64,000 nt of DNA from Ideonella aquatica (GTDB taxonomy: Bacteria > Pseudomonadota > Gammaproteobacteria > Burkholderiales > Burkholderiaceae_C), in NCBI RefSeq assembly GCF_018069755.1, contig NZ_JAGQDE010000014.1:1-64000 (forward strand), in the 5' to 3' direction. A program made the translations under genes and the position numbers. The notes below the pieces were generated by a model, which had not been told where the DNA came from, ran no database searches, and was given only the letters and a program-made list of their open reading frames with translations. This document shows positions 30,358 to 39,171 of the stretch, piece by piece. The stretch's first letter is position 1. The number at the start of each line of letters is the position of its first letter.

Positions 30358-31862
30358 GACATCTCCAGAGCGCGAATCGGAGGACGGCCGGTGGCGGTCA
30401 GGTGGCCGGCAAGCCAGGCACTCAGCGCGCGCAGCGCTGGCGCGTCGTAGCCCCAGGTCAGCACAGTGGGTGCATTCAGGTCAAGGGCCTGAAACGGGTT
30501 CCAGAGGGCCAGATGCAGATCGATGGGCCAATCACGCGCGGCTGAAGGGTAGCGCTGGCGCGTGTTGGAGGCCAGCACGTTGCAGCGGTGGTCGCGCGGG
30601 ATGTCCTGGCCACGCATCGCCACCAGTCTCGGAACGACCAGCCACTCGATGTCCGTACCACGGGGCCACAACGAGGCCAGCTCCTGCGCAGAAGGACCGG
30701 CTTCGCTGACACCGTCACTGGCCACTTCTGCCTGGGTGATGACGCGCAGCGGACCGCGCGGTGCCTGCGCAGCGCGCAGGGTGGTCAAGGCACGTTCGGC
30801 GGTCAGCTGCATCAGTTGCATGTCGGCGGTCCAGCGCGCGGCATCGACATCGCGCAGCCGTGCCGGAAAGCGCTCGGCCAGGGCATCTATGCGCTGGCTC
30901 GCGCGCTGAAGCTGAGCAGGGTCCAGGCGGCCGTCGACCAGGGCATCAGCCACCGCGTCCACGGTGTCTTCCTGCTCTTGCAGGCTGCCTTGCGCCAGCA
31001 CCATGTCAGCACCCGCTGCCAGTGCGAGCACGGCAGCGCGCGCATGGCCCCAGCGGTCGGCAATGGCGCGCATCATCAAGGCGTCTGTGATGACCACACC
31101 CTGGTAGCCGATGCGGTGCCGCAGAAGTTCGGTCAGGAAAAAGCGCGACAGTGTGGCCGGCCGGTCAGCATCGAGTTGGCGGTACACGATGTGGGCGGTC
31201 ATCAGCGCCGGTGCCTGCTCGTGCAGCGCGTGGAAGGGCCGCAACTCCAGAGCTTCCAGTTCAGCCAGGGTCTTGTCGACCTCTGGCAGCGCATGGTGGG
31301 AGTCTTCGTGAGTGTCGCCATGACCGGGGAAGTGCTTGACGCAGCAGGCGACGCCTTCCAGCAGGCTGCCAGCCATCCAGGCTCCGGCCAGCCGTGAAAC
31401 CTCGTCGGGGTCGTCGGAAAAGCTGCGCTCGCCGATCACCGGATTGGCCGGATTGCTGTTCACGTCCAGCACGGGCGCAAAGTTCCAGTTCACCCCCAAC
31501 CAGGCCATCGAGCGGGCCGTGGCCGCGCCGACCTGGCGCGCGATGTCGGCGTCGCCCACAGCCCCCAGGGCCATGCCGGCCGGCCCCACGGGCACGAACG
31601 TGGCCCGCGAGACGGCGCCTCCTTCCTGGTCCATCGCGACCAGCGCCTTGGTCCCCAGCAGTGCATGCAAGTGCGCCGTCAGCCGCCTTGTACCCGCCAA
31701 GCCGTCGAGATTCTTGCGGAACAGGCACACGGCACGCACCGGGCGACGTCGCAACAGTTCGATCTCGGCGGCGTTCAGGGCCGTGCCCTCGATGTCGATC
31801 ATGACCAGCGATGCCGCCAGTCGCAGTGCATCGCTGCGGTCCATGTGCGCGATAGAGCTCAT
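30354..31862 (-). CDS. nagZ: GH3 beta-N-acetylhexosaminidase, NagZ-like
   Basis: The 502-residue protein carries the NagZ signature KHFPGHGDTHEDSH (176-189), containing the Asp/His general acid-base dyad typical of GH3 hexosaminidases. The nucleophile is Asp260 in VVITDALMM. No signal peptide is present, so it should act in the cytoplasm, splitting chitobiose or GlcNAc-anhydro-sugars to GlcNAc. It is about 150 residues longer than housekeeping NagZ because of a C-terminal domain. Four-base overlaps link it to the deaminase gene upstream and the MFS gene downstream. Confidence 0.87.
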   Translation of the reverse strand: MSSIAHMDRSDALRLAASLVMIDIEGTALNAAEIELLRRRPVRAVCLFRKNLDGLAGTRRLTAHLHALLGTKALVAMDQEGGAVSRATFVPVGPAGMALGAVGDADIARQVGAATARSMAWLGVNWNFAPVLDVNSNPANPVIGERSFSDDPDEVSRLAGAWMAGSLLEGVACCVKHFPGHGDTHEDSHHALPEVDKTLAELEALELRPFHALHEQAPALMTAHIVYRQLDADRPATLSRFFLTELLRHRIGYQGVVITDALMMRAIADRWGHARAAVLALAAGADMVLAQGSLQEQEDTVDAVADALVDGRLDPAQLQRASQRIDALAERFPARLRDVDAARWTADMQLMQLTAERALTTLRAAQAPRGPLRVITQAEVASDGVSEAGPSAQELASLWPRGTDIEWLVVPRLVAMRGQDIPRDHRCNVLASNTRQRYPSAARDWPIDLHLALWNPFQALDLNAPTVLTWGYDAPALRALSAWLAGHLTATGRPPIRALEMS

Positions 31863-33067
31863 GCGGTGCGCGTGACCTTGCGCAGGTGCGGCGGACGGTC
31901 AGGGTCCATGCCACGTTCGCGGGCGAGTTGTTCGACCATGGGGTAGAAGCTTTGCACCAGGGTGATGGGGTCGAGCAGCTCGTGCGCAGCCATCGCGAGC
32001 GGCAGGTCAGCGCCGGGCGTTCCGGGCGGTGCGGCCAGCACAACGGTGGCACCTTGGTCGCGCAGGCGTTGCGCCAGGGCCACCGTGCCGGCCTGCGCTG
32101 GCCCACGGGGCGCCAACACCAATGCCGCAAAACCATCGCGCACCAACGCCATCGGGCCGTGTTGAACTTCGGCGCTGGAAAAGGCCTCGGCCGCGATGCC
32201 ACAGGTCTCTTTGAACTTCAAGGCCGCTTCCTCTGCCACAGCCAGGCAAGGACCGCGGCCGATGACGAACAACTGTGTTGTACCGCGCAGAGCGTCGACC
32301 GCACGACTCCAATCCAGGCGGGCGGCAGCCTGCAGGCCATCGGGCAAGGCCTGCAGTGCGCCCAGAAGCGCTTCGTCCTGTTGCCAATGCGCGACCAATC
32401 GAGCTGCAGCGACCAATTGCGCGATGTAACTCTTGGTGGCCGCTACCGACAGTTCCGGCCCCGCATGCAGAGGCAGATCAAACTCGGCCGCGGCGGCCAG
32501 TGGAGAGTCCGGCTGGTTGACCCAAGCGACGGTGCGAGCGCCCCCGCGCCGCAGGTGTTCCACGGGCGCGATCAGGTCAGGGCTCTGCCCGGACTGCGAC
32601 AAGGCCAGCGCAAGCACACCCTGACACTGCATCGGGCTGCCGTACAGCGTGACCAGGGACATGGGCATCGACGACACCCACAGGCCCAGACGATGCATCA
32701 GCAGGTACGCGAGGTAGTGCGCGGCGTGGTCCGAGCTGCCGCGTGCGATGGTCACGGCCTGAATCGGCGGATGTTCGCGAAGCAGCGCCGCCAGGTGCCT
32801 ATAGCGCTCGGTGTCACGTGCCAGCTGCACGGCCACGTTGTCTGGCGCCGCGCGGCACTCCTGGGCCATCTGGCTGCGGGTGGCTAGGAGGCTGTCGGAC
32901 TTGGGAGTCGCCGGCTGCAAATCGGCCGCAGCGGCGGCTTTTTCACCGTCTTCTTGCCCCATAGCGGGGCTATGGGGCGGCGAATCCGGCAAAAAATCCG
33001 CTCGCTGGGGCCAATTTTCGCTATCGGCGCCCCAAGTCCGACAGCCTCCTAGGAGGCTGTCGGCCAC
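31859..33067 (-). CDS. SIS-domain glucosamine-6-phosphate deaminase (NagB-II type) with an in-frame repeat insertion
   Basis: Two SIS domains are visible: ARGSSDHAAHYLAYLL...ALSQSGQSPD (sugar-phosphate loop SxSGxSxD-like) and FVIGRGPCLAVAEEAALKFKETC...SSAEVQHGPMAL. This is the layout of GlmS isomerase-like deaminases that turn GlcN-6-P into fructose-6-P plus ammonia. The GTG start at 33065-33067 follows AAGAGG with five-base spacing and gives MADSLL, then 55 residues encoded by repeat copy 2, then ATRSQMAQECRAAPDNV. Removing the repeat leaves a normal N-terminus, so the element entered after codon 6 without breaking the frame. ATG 32869 is the alternative start. It is the first gene of the five-gene operon. 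Confidence 0.85.
   Translation of the reverse strand: MADSLLGGCRTWGADSENWPQRADFLPDSPPHSPAMGQEDGEKAAAAADLQPATPKSDSLLATRSQMAQECRAAPDNVAVQLARDTERYRHLAALLREHPPIQAVTIARGSSDHAAHYLAYLLMHRLGLWVSSMPMSLVTLYGSPMQCQGVLALALSQSGQSPDLIAPVEHLRRGGARTVAWVNQPDSPLAAAAEFDLPLHAGPELSVAATKSYIAQLVAAARLVAHWQQDEALLGALQALPDGLQAAARLDWSRAVDALRGTTQLFVIGRGPCLAVAEEAALKFKETCGIAAEAFSSAEVQHGPMALVRDGFAALVLAPRGPAQAGTVALAQRLRDQGATVVLAAPPGTPGADLPLAMAAHELLDPITLVQSFYPMVEQLARERGMDPDRPPHLRKVTRTA
32886..33050. repeat. 165-base palindromic element, copy 2 (in frame in the deaminase gene)
   Basis: It has inverted ends AGGAGGCTGTCGGACTTGGG and the exact complement (20 bases), flanked by CT and AG so that the junctions read CTAG-like on both sides. 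The central hairpin is CCCCATAGC-GG-GGCTATGGGG-like. A further 14 bases of the end sequence (AGGAGGCTGTCGGC) follow immediately at 33051-33064. Confidence 0.88.
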
Positions 33068-33215
33068 CGGCGCCTCTTTACTGTCGAAGGCTTGCCGGCA
33101 CGTCTGCCGGATCGCCTTTGGGAGCGGTTGTTTGCGGGCACGGACGCACGGAAGTGCTGGGTCATGGGCCTGATCGCTGTGATGTAAGGGCGTTGGCCAA
33201 GGCCACGCAGCAGAA

Positions 33216-33232
33216 ATACCACTTTAGTACCA
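33216..33232 (-). promoter_or_regulatory. operator-like site A, facing the deaminase operon
   Basis: On the minus strand it reads TGGTACTAAAGTGGTAT. Three similar sites occur: 33341-33357 on the plus strand, 41983-42000 on the minus strand and 42018-42034 on the plus strand. Each points in the direction of the adjacent gene. The local GntR regulator (40306-41046) is the likely binder. Confidence 0.6.
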
Positions 33233-33340
33233 GCAATGAAAGTGGTCAAGCCTCGATCTGACCCGTTCGGGCGATGGCAGCCGATCTGTTCGCAGAACCG
33301 CTGCAAAACCGAGCCTATCCGGGAAAGTACGAAGGGCAAG

Positions 33341-33357
33341 TGGTAGTAAAGTGGATT
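33341..33357 (+). promoter_or_regulatory. operator-like site B, facing the TonB receptor gene
   Basis: TGGTAGTAAAGTGGATT lies just before a -10-like TAGACT (33367-33372), so a bound repressor would cover the -35 region. The rest of the 388-base intergenic stretch (33068-33455) holds no gene. Confidence 0.55.
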
Positions 33358-33455
33358 GCACCTGGCTAGACTGCACCGCAAGCGTGCCCCATGCAGGTCT
33401 GGCATGCGTGATCGAGCCGCACCCTCTTTGCACCCTTTACACCCAGGAGAGCTCC

Positions 33456-36281
33456 ATGAAGTTCCGCCTTTCGCCGATCACCGCAGCCGTGGCGCTGCTG
33501 TCGATGCCGGTGTCCACCCTTGCCCAGACCGCCCCGCCCGCAACGCCCGCCAGCGCGCCGGCTGCCAAAGCCGAGGTGCCGACGCAGACGGTTGAGATCA
33601 CCGGCATCCGCGCGTCGCTGCAGCAGGCCATCAACGTCAAGCGTCTGGCCGATGCAAACATTGACGTCGTCACCGCCGAGGACATCGGCAAGATGCCCGA
33701 CAAAAACGTCGCCGACTCACTGTCGCGCATTGCCGGCATCTCCGTGATCACCAGTGCCGCTGCAGGTTCCGGCGGCTTCGACGAGCGCGACCGCGTGGGC
33801 TTGCGCGGTACCAACCCCAGCCTCACGCAAACCCTGGTGGACGGCCACGCCATTGCCAACGGTGACTGGTTCGTGCTGGACCAGACCGGTGCCGGTGTGG
33901 GCCGCAGCGTGAGCTACACGCTGCTGCCCTCGGAACTGGTGTCGCGCGTGGAAGTGCACAAGAGCGCGGAGGCCTCGCAGATTGAAGGCGGCACGGCGGG
34001 GTCGATCAACATCATCACGCGTACGCCGCTGGAATTCCGCAAGAACCTCACGTTTGAAGCCAGCCTTGGCATGGTCTATTCCGATCTGGCGGGTGAGAGC
34101 GATCCTCAGGCCAGTGCGCTGCTGAACTTCCGCAACAACGAGCGCACTTTCGGCCTGATGGTGCAGGCCTTCTCGGAAAAGCGCAGCCTGCGTCGCGACG
34201 GCGTCGAGACATTGGGCTTCTTCAACCGGCTGGACAGCAGCAACGCGCCCAACCTGGTGGCGGCCCACCCGGAGCTGGCGGGCGTCTACTTGCCCGATCT
34301 GATCGGCTCAGCTCTCTTCGAACAGACCCGCGAGCGCAAGGGCGGCCTCGTAAAGGCCCAGTTCCGCCCCACCAAGGACATCGACCTGGTGCTGACAGGC
34401 TTCAGCTCCAAACTGGGCGCCGAGAACTACAACCGCAACTACCTGATGGCCGTGCGCCCCGGCCTGATCAACAGTGCGACCCTCTCCAACTACGAGATCA
34501 CGACCGGCAAGAACGGCGACCGTACGCTGACCGGCGGCACCTTCAACTGGGCCAATGCCAGCACCGCCGGCTACTACGACATGATCTCCCGCGACGCGTC
34601 GGCCGAAAGCAGCTTCTTCAACCTCGAAGGCACGTTCAAGCTCAGCAACGCGCTGACGCTCAGCAGCAACATCGGAACCACCAAGGGCAAGGGCAAGACG
34701 CTGAGCCAGGACGTGGTGGAACTGGCCATCCGCACCGACCGCGCTGGCTTTGCGATCAACGGCCCGCACTCGGCACCCGCCTTCTCCTTCAACAACCCGA
34801 GCATGACGGCGGACTGGATCTTCGGTACGCAGAACGTGGTGGTGCACGACAAGGAAGACTGGGCGCAACTGGATGCCGAGTACAAGCTGGACACGGGCAT
34901 GCTGCGCAGCCTGAAGTTCGGCGCGCGCAGTGCCACGCACAAGCGCCACACCGACCCCACGGTCAACCAAGGGCCGGGCTGCGCCAGCGGCACCCCATAT
35001 CGCGTGACGGGCTTCGACTGGAGTCAACCCAGCGCGTGCGCCGTCAATGGCGTCGATGCGCCGCAGAACTCGCCCTTCGCCGCGGCCAGCCTGCCGGCAC
35101 TTTCAGCGAGCTACCCGTCCAACTTCGGCAGCGGCCTCGGTTCGGGCTTTCCGACCCAGATCGGCTACATCCCCGCCGATGCGCTGGCCGCCTACAACGC
35201 CAGCTTCGCCAACCGCGACCCCATCGCGCGCCGCTCGCCATTTGACGGCGGCGAATACAGCGTGAAAGAGTCGACCACGGCAGTCTACGTGCAGGCCAAT
35301 CTGGAGGGCGATGCCTGGGGCGGCAACGTTGGCGTGCGGCTGGTGCGCACCAAGCAGACCTCGGGCTCGTTCCGCCCCAGCCGCGACGGTGAGACCCCCG
35401 ACGTCTCATCGCTCTTCGGCAACTTCAATGCCACGTCCGACTCCCGCACCTACACCGACGTGCTGCCCAGTGCCAGCGTGCGCCTGGACATCACCAAAGA
35501 CGTCGTCGGCCGGATGTCCGTCAGCCGCACGATGACACGGGCCGACTACACGGCGCTTTCGGCCTACACCTCGTTGAACACCAACGGCATGTTCCTGGAC
35601 AACGCCGCCGTGGGCGGCGGCACGGCCGGCAATCCCGGCTTGAAGCCGGTGCGCTCTACCAACATCGACGCCAATATCTCGTGGTACTTCGCACCACGGG
35701 CCTATGCCTCGGTGGGTGCGTTCCACATGGATCTGGCCAGCTACATCACCAACGGCAGCTTCACGGCGACCTACCCCGTGCTGCTGGGCAATACCGGCGG
35801 CGGCGGGGATGTGCAACTGGTCGATCGTCAATTTGTCATCACCGGCCTGACGAACAAGAAAGCCACCGTCTCGGGCATGGAGTTCGCGTTCGAGACGCCC
35901 ATTGGCAACAACTTCGGCGTCGGCGCCAACTACACCCTGTCCAATGGCAGCGACGAGGACGGCAAGCTGCTGCGCGGAAACGTGAAGAACGCCGTCAACC
36001 TGACCGGCTACTACGAAAACGACGTGTTCTCGGCGCGCGTCAACTACAACCACATGGACGACATCTTCCTGGGTCTGGACCGCGGAACCGAGTACTTCCA
36101 GAAGGGCGTAGGCGTGTTGTCCGCATCCTTGGGCTACAAGTTCAATGCCAACTTCGGGATCACCCTGGACATGCAGAACCTGAACAACCCGACATTGGTC
36201 AACTACGCCTCCGATGTTCAGCCGCGCGCCATCTACAAGAACGGCCGCCAGTACTACCTCACGGCGCGTGTGAAGTTCTGA
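33456..36281 (+). CDS. TonB-dependent outer membrane receptor, probable chito-oligosaccharide uptake
   Basis: The 941-residue protein has a signal peptide (cleavage near residue 23), a plug domain with VEITGIRASLQQAINVKRLA and DVVTAEDIGKMPDKNVADSL, and a 22-strand-type barrel ending in the aromatic YYLTARVKF. The plug motif is that of the large Xanthomonas/Caulobacter-type receptors used for carbohydrate uptake, several of which import GlcNAc or chito-oligosaccharides. The ATG at 33456 has AGGAGA upstream. It is divergent from the chitin operon across an operator-containing region and ends at a terminator. Confidence 0.87.
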   Translation: MKFRLSPITAAVALLSMPVSTLAQTAPPATPASAPAAKAEVPTQTVEITGIRASLQQAINVKRLADANIDVVTAEDIGKMPDKNVADSLSRIAGISVITSAAAGSGGFDERDRVGLRGTNPSLTQTLVDGHAIANGDWFVLDQTGAGVGRSVSYTLLPSELVSRVEVHKSAEASQIEGGTAGSINIITRTPLEFRKNLTFEASLGMVYSDLAGESDPQASALLNFRNNERTFGLMVQAFSEKRSLRRDGVETLGFFNRLDSSNAPNLVAAHPELAGVYLPDLIGSALFEQTRERKGGLVKAQFRPTKDIDLVLTGFSSKLGAENYNRNYLMAVRPGLINSATLSNYEITTGKNGDRTLTGGTFNWANASTAGYYDMISRDASAESSFFNLEGTFKLSNALTLSSNIGTTKGKGKTLSQDVVELAIRTDRAGFAINGPHSAPAFSFNNPSMTADWIFGTQNVVVHDKEDWAQLDAEYKLDTGMLRSLKFGARSATHKRHTDPTVNQGPGCASGTPYRVTGFDWSQPSACAVNGVDAPQNSPFAAASLPALSASYPSNFGSGLGSGFPTQIGYIPADALAAYNASFANRDPIARRSPFDGGEYSVKESTTAVYVQANLEGDAWGGNVGVRLVRTKQTSGSFRPSRDGETPDVSSLFGNFNATSDSRTYTDVLPSASVRLDITKDVVGRMSVSRTMTRADYTALSAYTSLNTNGMFLDNAAVGGGTAGNPGLKPVRSTNIDANISWYFAPRAYASVGAFHMDLASYITNGSFTATYPVLLGNTGGGGDVQLVDRQFVITGLTNKKATVSGMEFAFETPIGNNFGVGANYTLSNGSDEDGKLLRGNVKNAVNLTGYYENDVFSARVNYNHMDDIFLGLDRGTEYFQKGVGVLSASLGYKFNANFGITLDMQNLNNPTLVNYASDVQPRAIYKNGRQYYLTARVKF

Positions 36282-36366
36282 TTCACGGCGGTCGCGACTT
36301 CGGCAAGGTGTGGCCTGAGACCATCGGTCACCGCGTGCCGGCCCGCGCCGCGTGCAAAGCACATGG

Positions 36367-36392
36367 GGGAGCGCCGAGGCGCTCCCTTTTTT
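36367..36392 (+). terminator. rho-independent terminator after the TonB receptor
   Basis: GGGAGCGCC-GA-GGCGCTCCC forms a perfect 9-base stem followed by six T residues, 85 bases after the receptor stop. An ATG at 36363 at the hairpin's edge is therefore an unlikely start for the next gene. Confidence 0.88.
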
Positions 36393-36407
36393 CATCCTCA
36401 AGACATC

Positions 36408-38048
36408 GTGAGCACCAACGCCAACACCAACACCAGCACCAACACCAACGCCAGCATCATCGACCAGTACATCGCCGCGCAAACGCGAACCCCGGGCCGC
36501 GACATCCCGCCACCCGTGCGGCACGTGTGCGTGGTGGGTGGCGGTTCGGCCGGGTGGATGACGGCCCTGATGCTGGCCACCACTGCCTATGGCCAACGTC
36601 TGCAGGTCACGGTGGTGGAGTCGCCCGAGGTGGGCATCATTGGTGTCGGCGAGGGCTCGACCAATTGGCTGCGCCAATTTTTCGAGGTGGTTGGCATCGA
36701 GGAATCAGAATGGATGCCCGCTTGCAACGCCACCTACAAAAGCGGCATCACGTTTGAGCGCTGGTCCACCAAGCCCGGCTTCGAGCGCTACTTCCATCCC
36801 TTCGCGTCGACGCTCGACAACATGGTGATGCCGGTGTTTGTCGACAATGCCCACGCGCGTCTGGATGGCGCCGACGTGGACGCGCACCCGGATCGCTTTT
36901 TTGTCTCGGCCACGCTGGCGCGGCGCGGCCTGGCGCCACGCCCCCGTGAGAACTTTCCCTTCGACGTGGGCTATGGCTATCACTTCGACGCCACGCTCCT
37001 GGGCCAGTTTTTGAGTCGCAAGGCCGTGGCCCGCGGCGTGCAACACCTTACGCGCCATGTCCGGCAGGTGTTGTTGGACGAACAGGGCAACGTCAGTGGC
37101 CTGCGTCTGGAAGGCGATGAGGTGTTGCAGGCTGACTTCTTCGTTGACTGCACGGGCTTTGCGTCGCTGCTCATTGGTCAGGCCTTGAAGACGCCCTTCA
37201 TTGCGTTTGGCGAGAACCTTTTCAACGACGCGGCCATCGCCGTGCCGACGCCGCTGGAAGGCCCGATCGAGTCGCAAACCGTCTCTACCGCCTTGAGGTA
37301 CGGCTGGGCGTGGAAGATTCCATTGCGCCAGCGCTGCGGGAATGGTTATGTGTACAGCAGCGCACACTGCAGCGCCGACGCGGCCGAGACCGAGTTGCGT
37401 CGCCATCTGGGACTGCTGGACGCCGATGTCAGCGCCCGTCACCTGAAGATGCGTGTTGGCCGCATGGCTCAGGTGTGGAACCGCAACTGTGTGGCCGTGG
37501 GGCTCTCGCAGGGTTTCATCGAACCCCTGGAGGCTACGGCACTGCTGTTTGTGCAGCGAACGGCAGCCATGCTCGTCCAGGCCCTGGAGGACGGCGACCT
37601 CGGTCCCGCCGCACAAGAGCGCTTCAACGAGACCATGCGGCAGCGCTTTGAAAACACACGCGACTACATCGTGGCCCACTACAAGACCAACTCGCGCACC
37701 GACACTGACTACTGGGTGGCCAACGCCGAGAACATGCACCTGTCGGACTCGCTGCGGGGCGTGCTGATGACGTGGATGTCGCGCCAGCCCTTGGCGCCAG
37801 CGCTGCGGGCAGGCCGCTTTGGCCAGGGCTATCCGATCATGTCCTGGTATGCGCTGCTGTGCGGCATGGGTGTTTTTCCCGATGTAGACGAGGTGCAGCC
37901 ACCTACGGTCGACCACGCACGGCATCGACTGGCGTCGGTGGACGACTTTGTCTCGCGCAGTGCCTTGAACTTCCCCGACCACAGAGCGCTTCTCGTCGAC
38001 ATACCGCCGCGTCTGGGTGACACCTCGCTGCAGGTTTATCTGTGGTGA
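36408..38048 (+). CDS. flavin-dependent tryptophan-halogenase-like protein
   Basis: The 546-residue protein has the FAD-binding GGGSAGW (44-50), the conserved Lys of halogenases in CNATYKSGITF (K110) and the halogenase-type W-x-W-x-I-P in YGWAWKIPL. LSQGFIEPLEATAL follows, as in PrnA/RebH relatives. Many such homologues sit beside TonB receptor genes in carbohydrate-use clusters of Proteobacteria, where their substrate is unknown. I start at GTG 36408 because the upstream ATG lies in the receptor terminator hairpin. The first 15 residues are a repetitive Asn/Thr/Ser stretch encoded by a short DNA repeat. Confidence 0.82.
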   Translation: MSTNANTNTSTNTNASIIDQYIAAQTRTPGRDIPPPVRHVCVVGGGSAGWMTALMLATTAYGQRLQVTVVESPEVGIIGVGEGSTNWLRQFFEVVGIEESEWMPACNATYKSGITFERWSTKPGFERYFHPFASTLDNMVMPVFVDNAHARLDGADVDAHPDRFFVSATLARRGLAPRPRENFPFDVGYGYHFDATLLGQFLSRKAVARGVQHLTRHVRQVLLDEQGNVSGLRLEGDEVLQADFFVDCTGFASLLIGQALKTPFIAFGENLFNDAAIAVPTPLEGPIESQTVSTALRYGWAWKIPLRQRCGNGYVYSSAHCSADAAETELRRHLGLLDADVSARHLKMRVGRMAQVWNRNCVAVGLSQGFIEPLEATALLFVQRTAAMLVQALEDGDLGPAAQERFNETMRQRFENTRDYIVAHYKTNSRTDTDYWVANAENMHLSDSLRGVLMTWMSRQPLAPALRAGRFGQGYPIMSWYALLCGMGVFPDVDEVQPPTVDHARHRLASVDDFVSRSALNFPDHRALLVDIPPRLGDTSLQVYLW

Positions 38049-38109
38049 CCTCAGCGGCCACGGTACAGCGGTCTCTGACCGGGACCCTCAGATGCTGCGT
38101 GAGTCGCCA

Positions 38110-39129
38110 TCAGTCGCGCAAGCGACGGATGATGTCCTCGCGATGGGCTCGCTCGGTGGGTGCATCGACGGTGCCGAGCAGACGGCGCTCGGTCTCGGGA
38201 ATATGGGCCAGGTCCTGGTCCCGCGCACCGAAGACGTAATGCCCGAGCAGGGCGCGCCATCCTTCACGTTCAGATGCTGGCAGATGTCTGTAGGCCAGCA
38301 TTGCCAGGCGCATCGCGGCCATGTGCAGATCGTCCTTGCGGCCCTGAGGCGCCGCCGGACGCCACCAGTAGTTCATCAGGATGTTGAGCTGTGGCGCCAG
38401 CGCCTGCACCTGGTGAAACCACAGCGGCGGAATGTAGACCGCATCACCCGGCGCCAATTCAGCGACCAAGGCCTGGTCAAGCGCTTCGCGCAGCAGTGGA
38501 AACTGGTCGAGGTTGGCGCTGTGCAACTCAGGCACCACGGACATTGGCGCACCTGTCGGCGCGTAATCGGGCGCAGCCAAATACAACAGTGGCGCGCACT
38601 GCGGCGGTAGCAGCGTGAAGCGCCGACTCCCAGCGGCCACGCAGGCCAGGTTGTGCGAGTCGTCGAAGTGCGCCGGCACCGTTGCACGGTTGCCTATCCA
38701 GATGCGAGCGGAGACTTCAGCATCAAGCAGCGGGCAGACGTGGGCACGCTCCAGGCCCGGCAGGGCCTCGGCCACCAGGGCGCTTTGCACGGCCAGACAG
38801 GGCGGATCCTCGAAATGGCTGTAGCGCCACAACTGCTCGAAGATGGCGGCGAGGTCGCGCTTCTCGTGTGCGAAGTTGAATCCATCCTGGCTCGCCCGAT
38901 AGCTGAAACTGCGCTCGGGACTGGGCCGAGCGAGCAAGGCGTCGACGGTCTGGCCTGGGTTGGCGAAGGCGTCGAGATAGCGCAGTACGGCCTCCAGACC
39001 CGCATTGGCATGTTCAACCAGTGGCCAATGGGATACCAGCCCGCGAATCACCACCGGCTGGTAGGCGGGCACGACATCCTGTTCAAAACGAGCCCTGGAC
39101 AGGCCGCTGACTTCGGTCATGGTCGGCAT
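38110..39129 (-). CDS. cupin-like (JmjC/Cupin_8) protein
   Basis: The 339-residue protein has VVIRGLVSHWPLV near the start, then the iron-binding triad pattern HFDDSHN (H154, D156) and a later His in PPLWFHQVQAL (H239). This is typical of cupin-like Fe(II)/2-oxoglutarate dioxygenase-fold proteins. Such genes accompany tryptophan-halogenase homologues and TonB receptors in carbohydrate-use clusters; here it converges on the halogenase gene. Substrate and activity are unknown. It is the last gene of the minus-strand kinase-GntR-NagA operon, 42 bases after nagA. Confidence 0.75.
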   Translation of the reverse strand: MPTMTEVSGLSRARFEQDVVPAYQPVVIRGLVSHWPLVEHANAGLEAVLRYLDAFANPGQTVDALLARPSPERSFSYRASQDGFNFAHEKRDLAAIFEQLWRYSHFEDPPCLAVQSALVAEALPGLERAHVCPLLDAEVSARIWIGNRATVPAHFDDSHNLACVAAGSRRFTLLPPQCAPLLYLAAPDYAPTGAPMSVVPELHSANLDQFPLLREALDQALVAELAPGDAVYIPPLWFHQVQALAPQLNILMNYWWRPAAPQGRKDDLHMAAMRLAMLAYRHLPASEREGWRALLGHYVFGARDQDLAHIPETERRLLGTVDAPTERAHREDIIRRLRD

Positions 39130-39171
39130 CGCGTCAGCCTCGCCTCGCGGGCAGGTGGAAGCCGTGGGGCC

